Source of the DNA: Extensimonas perlucida | GTDB lineage: Bacteria > Pseudomonadota > Gammaproteobacteria > Burkholderiales > Burkholderiaceae_C | Direction of reading: 5' to 3' | Assembly: GCF_007655255.1 (NCBI RefSeq) | Contig: NZ_VMYE01000001.1 | Location: forward strand, 372,001 to 436,000 | Length of the DNA stretch: 64,000 nt | Shown here: piece after piece, positions 62,284 to 64,000 of the stretch | Layout of the letters: each line of letters opens with the position of its first letter | Position numbering within the stretch: position 1 is the first letter of the stretch | Notes under the pieces: model-generated | Seen by the model: the letters and a program-made list of their open reading frames with translations, nothing else | Database searches by the model: none | What the model was told of the DNA's origin: nothing | Made by a program: the position numbers and the translations under genes

Positions 62284-63885
62284 TCAGCCCTCGCGGCGCA
62301 GCGCTGGGAACAGGATCACGTCGCGAATGCTGGGGCTGTCGGTCAGCAGCATCATGAAGCGGTCTATGCCTATGCCGCAGCCGCCCGCGGGCGGCATGCC
62401 GTATTCGAGCGCGCGCACGAAGTCGTGGTCGAAATACATGGCTTCGTCGTCGCCGCTGTTTTTCGCCGCAACCTGCGCGTGAAAGCGTGCGGCTTGCTCC
62501 TCGGCGTCGTTGAGCTCGGAAAAGCCGTTGCCGAATTCGCGCCCCGTGATGTAGAGCTCGAAGCGCTCGGTGACTTCGGGGCGCAGGTCGTTGGCGCGCG
62601 CGAGCGGCGAGATTTCGGTCGGGTGCTCCATGATGAAGGTGGGCTGCCAGAGCTTGTCTTCGACCGCCTCCTCGAAGTAAAGCACCTGCAGTCCAGCGAG
62701 CGAGCGGCTCGAGAGCCGGTCGTTTTCTTCGCTGCGGCCCAGGCGCTTGAGCGCGCTGATGAGCCAGACCGGGTCATCGACGTGTGCGCCGGCTTCGGTG
62801 TGCTGGAAGATCGCCTCGCGGATGGTCAGGCGCGCAAAGGGCTGCGCCAGATCGACCGCGCGGCCCTGGTAATAGAGCTGCAGCTTGCCCACGGCCTTGA
62901 GCGCCGCGTCGCGGATCAGCTGCTCGGTGAAGTCCATCAGGTCGCGGTAGTTCCAGTAGGCCGCGTAGAACTCCATCATCGTGAACTCGGGGTTGTGGCG
63001 CACCGAGATGCCTTCGTTGCGGAAGTTGCGGTTGATTTCGAACACGCGCTCGAAGCCGCCCACGAGCAGGCGCTTGAGGTAGAGCTCGGGCGCGATGCGC
63101 AGGTACATGTCCTGCTCGAGCGCGTTGTGGTGCGTGACGAAAGGGCGCGCGTTGGCGCCGCCCGGAATCGGGTGCAGCATGGGCGTTTCGACCTCGAGAA
63201 AGCCGTGCTGCACCATGAATTCGCGAATCCCCGCCACCGCCTTGCTGCGCGCGACGAAGCGCCGGCGCGCGTGCTCGTCGGTGATCAGGTCGACGTAGCG
63301 CTGGCGGTATTTTTGCTCCTGGTCGGCCATGCCGTGGAACTTGTCGGGCAGCGGGCGCAGGCTCTTGGTGAGCAGGCGCAGGTTCGAGACCTTGACCGAA
63401 AGCTCGCCGGTCTTGGTCTTGAACAAAGTGCCCTCGGCGCCGAGGATGTCGCCCAAGTCCCAGTGCTTGAAGGCTGCGTAGAGCTCCTCGCCCACGGCGT
63501 CGCGCGTGATGTAGAGCTGTATGCGCCCCCCGCCTTCGCCCACTTCGCTGAGCGAGCCGTCTTGCAGCGTGGCAAAGCTCGCCTTGCCCATGACGCGCTT
63601 GAGCATCATGCGCCCGCCCACGCTGACCGCAATGGGGCTGGATTCGAGCAGCTCGGCCGGCGTCTCGCCATGCGCGGCGTGCAGCTCGGCCGCGTGGTGC
63701 GTGGGCTGGAAGTCGTTCGGGAACGCTACCGGGCCGCCTGCGGCCTGCTGCTCGCGCAGCGCGCGCAGTTTTTCGCGGCGCTCGGCGATGAGCTGGTTTT
63801 CGTCGTGCGCGATGGGGTTGGGAGCGTGGCTTGGCTGGGCGGGGGCGGCGGCGGGTTTTGGGGTGTGCGGCATGGGGGGGGGCAT
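62284..63885 (-). CDS. lysS: Lysyl-tRNA synthetase (class II)
   Basis: LysS charges tRNA-Lys. The protein (533 residues from ATG 63885; ATG 63873 and TTG 63912 are alternatives) has an N-terminal OB-fold anticodon-binding domain ([20 protein letters not shown]) and class II motifs: motif 1 [21 protein letters not shown], motif 2 [20 protein letters not shown] and motif 3 [16 protein letters not shown] Pro/Ala-rich N-terminal tail of about 25 residues precedes the fold. It lies near tRNA-Lys but on the opposite strand, with vapBC between. Confidence 0.95.
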   Translation of the reverse strand: MPPPMPHTPKPAAAPAQPSHAPNPIAHDENQLIAERREKLRALREQQAAGGPVAFPNDFQPTHHAAELHAAHGETPAELLESSPIAVSVGGRMMLKRVMGKASFATLQDGSLSEVGEGGGRIQLYITRDAVGEELYAAFKHWDLGDILGAEGTLFKTKTGELSVKVSNLRLLTKSLRPLPDKFHGMADQEQKYRQRYVDLITDEHARRRFVARSKAVAGIREFMVQHGFLEVETPMLHPIPGGANARPFVTHHNALEQDMYLRIAPELYLKRLLVGGFERVFEINRNFRNEGISVRHNPEFTMMEFYAAYWNYRDLMDFTEQLIRDAALKAVGKLQLYYQGRAVDLAQPFARLTIREAIFQHTEAGAHVDDPVWLISALKRLGRSEENDRLSSRSLAGLQVLYFEEAVEDKLWQPTFIMEHPTEISPLARANDLRPEVTERFELYITGREFGNGFSELNDAEEQAARFHAQVAAKNSGDDEAMYFDHDFVRALEYGMPPAGGCGIGIDRFMMLLTDSPSIRDVILFPALRREG

Positions 63886-63956
63886 CAGCGTGGCGCTGAC
63901 CGAAGAGGCCAAAAACGGCTGATTTTAGGTTTTTGTGGCCTTGGGATAATCCGCCC

Positions 63957-64000
63957 ATGTTTTTCAAAGCCGGGGTCTTGTCCTTTGCCTTGCTGCTGGC
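63957..64000 (+). CDS. Start of an exported or membrane protein (partial)
   Basis: An ATG at 63957 opens a frame reading MFFKAGVLSFALLL at the window end, the look of a signal peptide or first membrane helix. It diverges from lysS, with a GATAAT-type -10 at 63944-63949. Too little is present to identify the gene. Confidence 0.45.
   Translation, partial: MFFKAGVLSFALLL

Overview
The window is high-GC chromosomal DNA whose gene content fits a beta-proteobacterium of the order Burkholderiales, most likely family Comamonadaceae. The supporting signs are a DUF2818 gene tail (normally at the end of the nuo operon) running into a DUF1178 gene, a TadA fused to an alpha/beta-hydrolase-like domain, a FimV-like protein, a short SRP RNA directly upstream of dnaX, and AddAB-like rather than RecBCD-like helicase-nucleases. 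Species cannot be named from the sequence alone.

Layout. 0-9.3 kb is core housekeeping: DUF2818 tail, DUF1178, a degenerate HD-domain protein, a retropepsin-like protease, yajQ, murB, argG, ppnP, a glycine-zipper envelope protein, tadA fusion and an LD-carboxypeptidase. 9.3-13.4 kb is a minus-strand lipid-catabolism cluster: acyl-CoA dehydrogenase, APH-type kinase, Crp/Fnr regulator and enoyl-CoA hydratase. Then come a FimV-like gene, the thiamine cluster thiO-thiS-thiG-thiE with divergent thiD, and a divergent SDR / NDP-forming CoA-ligase pair.

23.1-30.4 kb is a small integrative element inserted at the 3' end of a tRNA-Thr(CGT) gene. Exact 48-bp direct repeats mark its ends. It carries a tyrosine integrase, an AlpA-like DNA-binding protein, a winged-helix-like protein, a TOPRIM-DUF3987 primase/helicase-type protein, several unknown small proteins in a tightly overlapped operon, and a truncated second integrase at the far end. 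It has no recognisable capsid, conjugation or obvious defence genes.

30.4-41.8 kb returns to core genes (fbp, pepN, prfB with its programmed frameshift, nth, a GT39-like membrane protein, rpmE2, rho, trxA). These are interrupted by a scar of IS30-like and IS1380-like fragments and a broken MATE transporter. A 163-bp palindromic MITE-like repeat lies in frame inside pepN, and half of a second copy lies in front of nth.

41.9-56.7 kb holds the AddB/AddA-like helicase-nuclease pair, hicBA, an LdtD/MepK-like peptidoglycan pair, the SRP RNA gene, dnaX-ybaB-recR, a MAPEG protein and msbA. 56.9-64 kb holds a RelE/ParD-like toxin-antitoxin pair, a 99-bp inverted-repeat element, tolB-pal-cpoB-tcdA (not preceded by tolQRA), tRNA-Lys(TTT), vapBC, lysS and the first codons of another gene.
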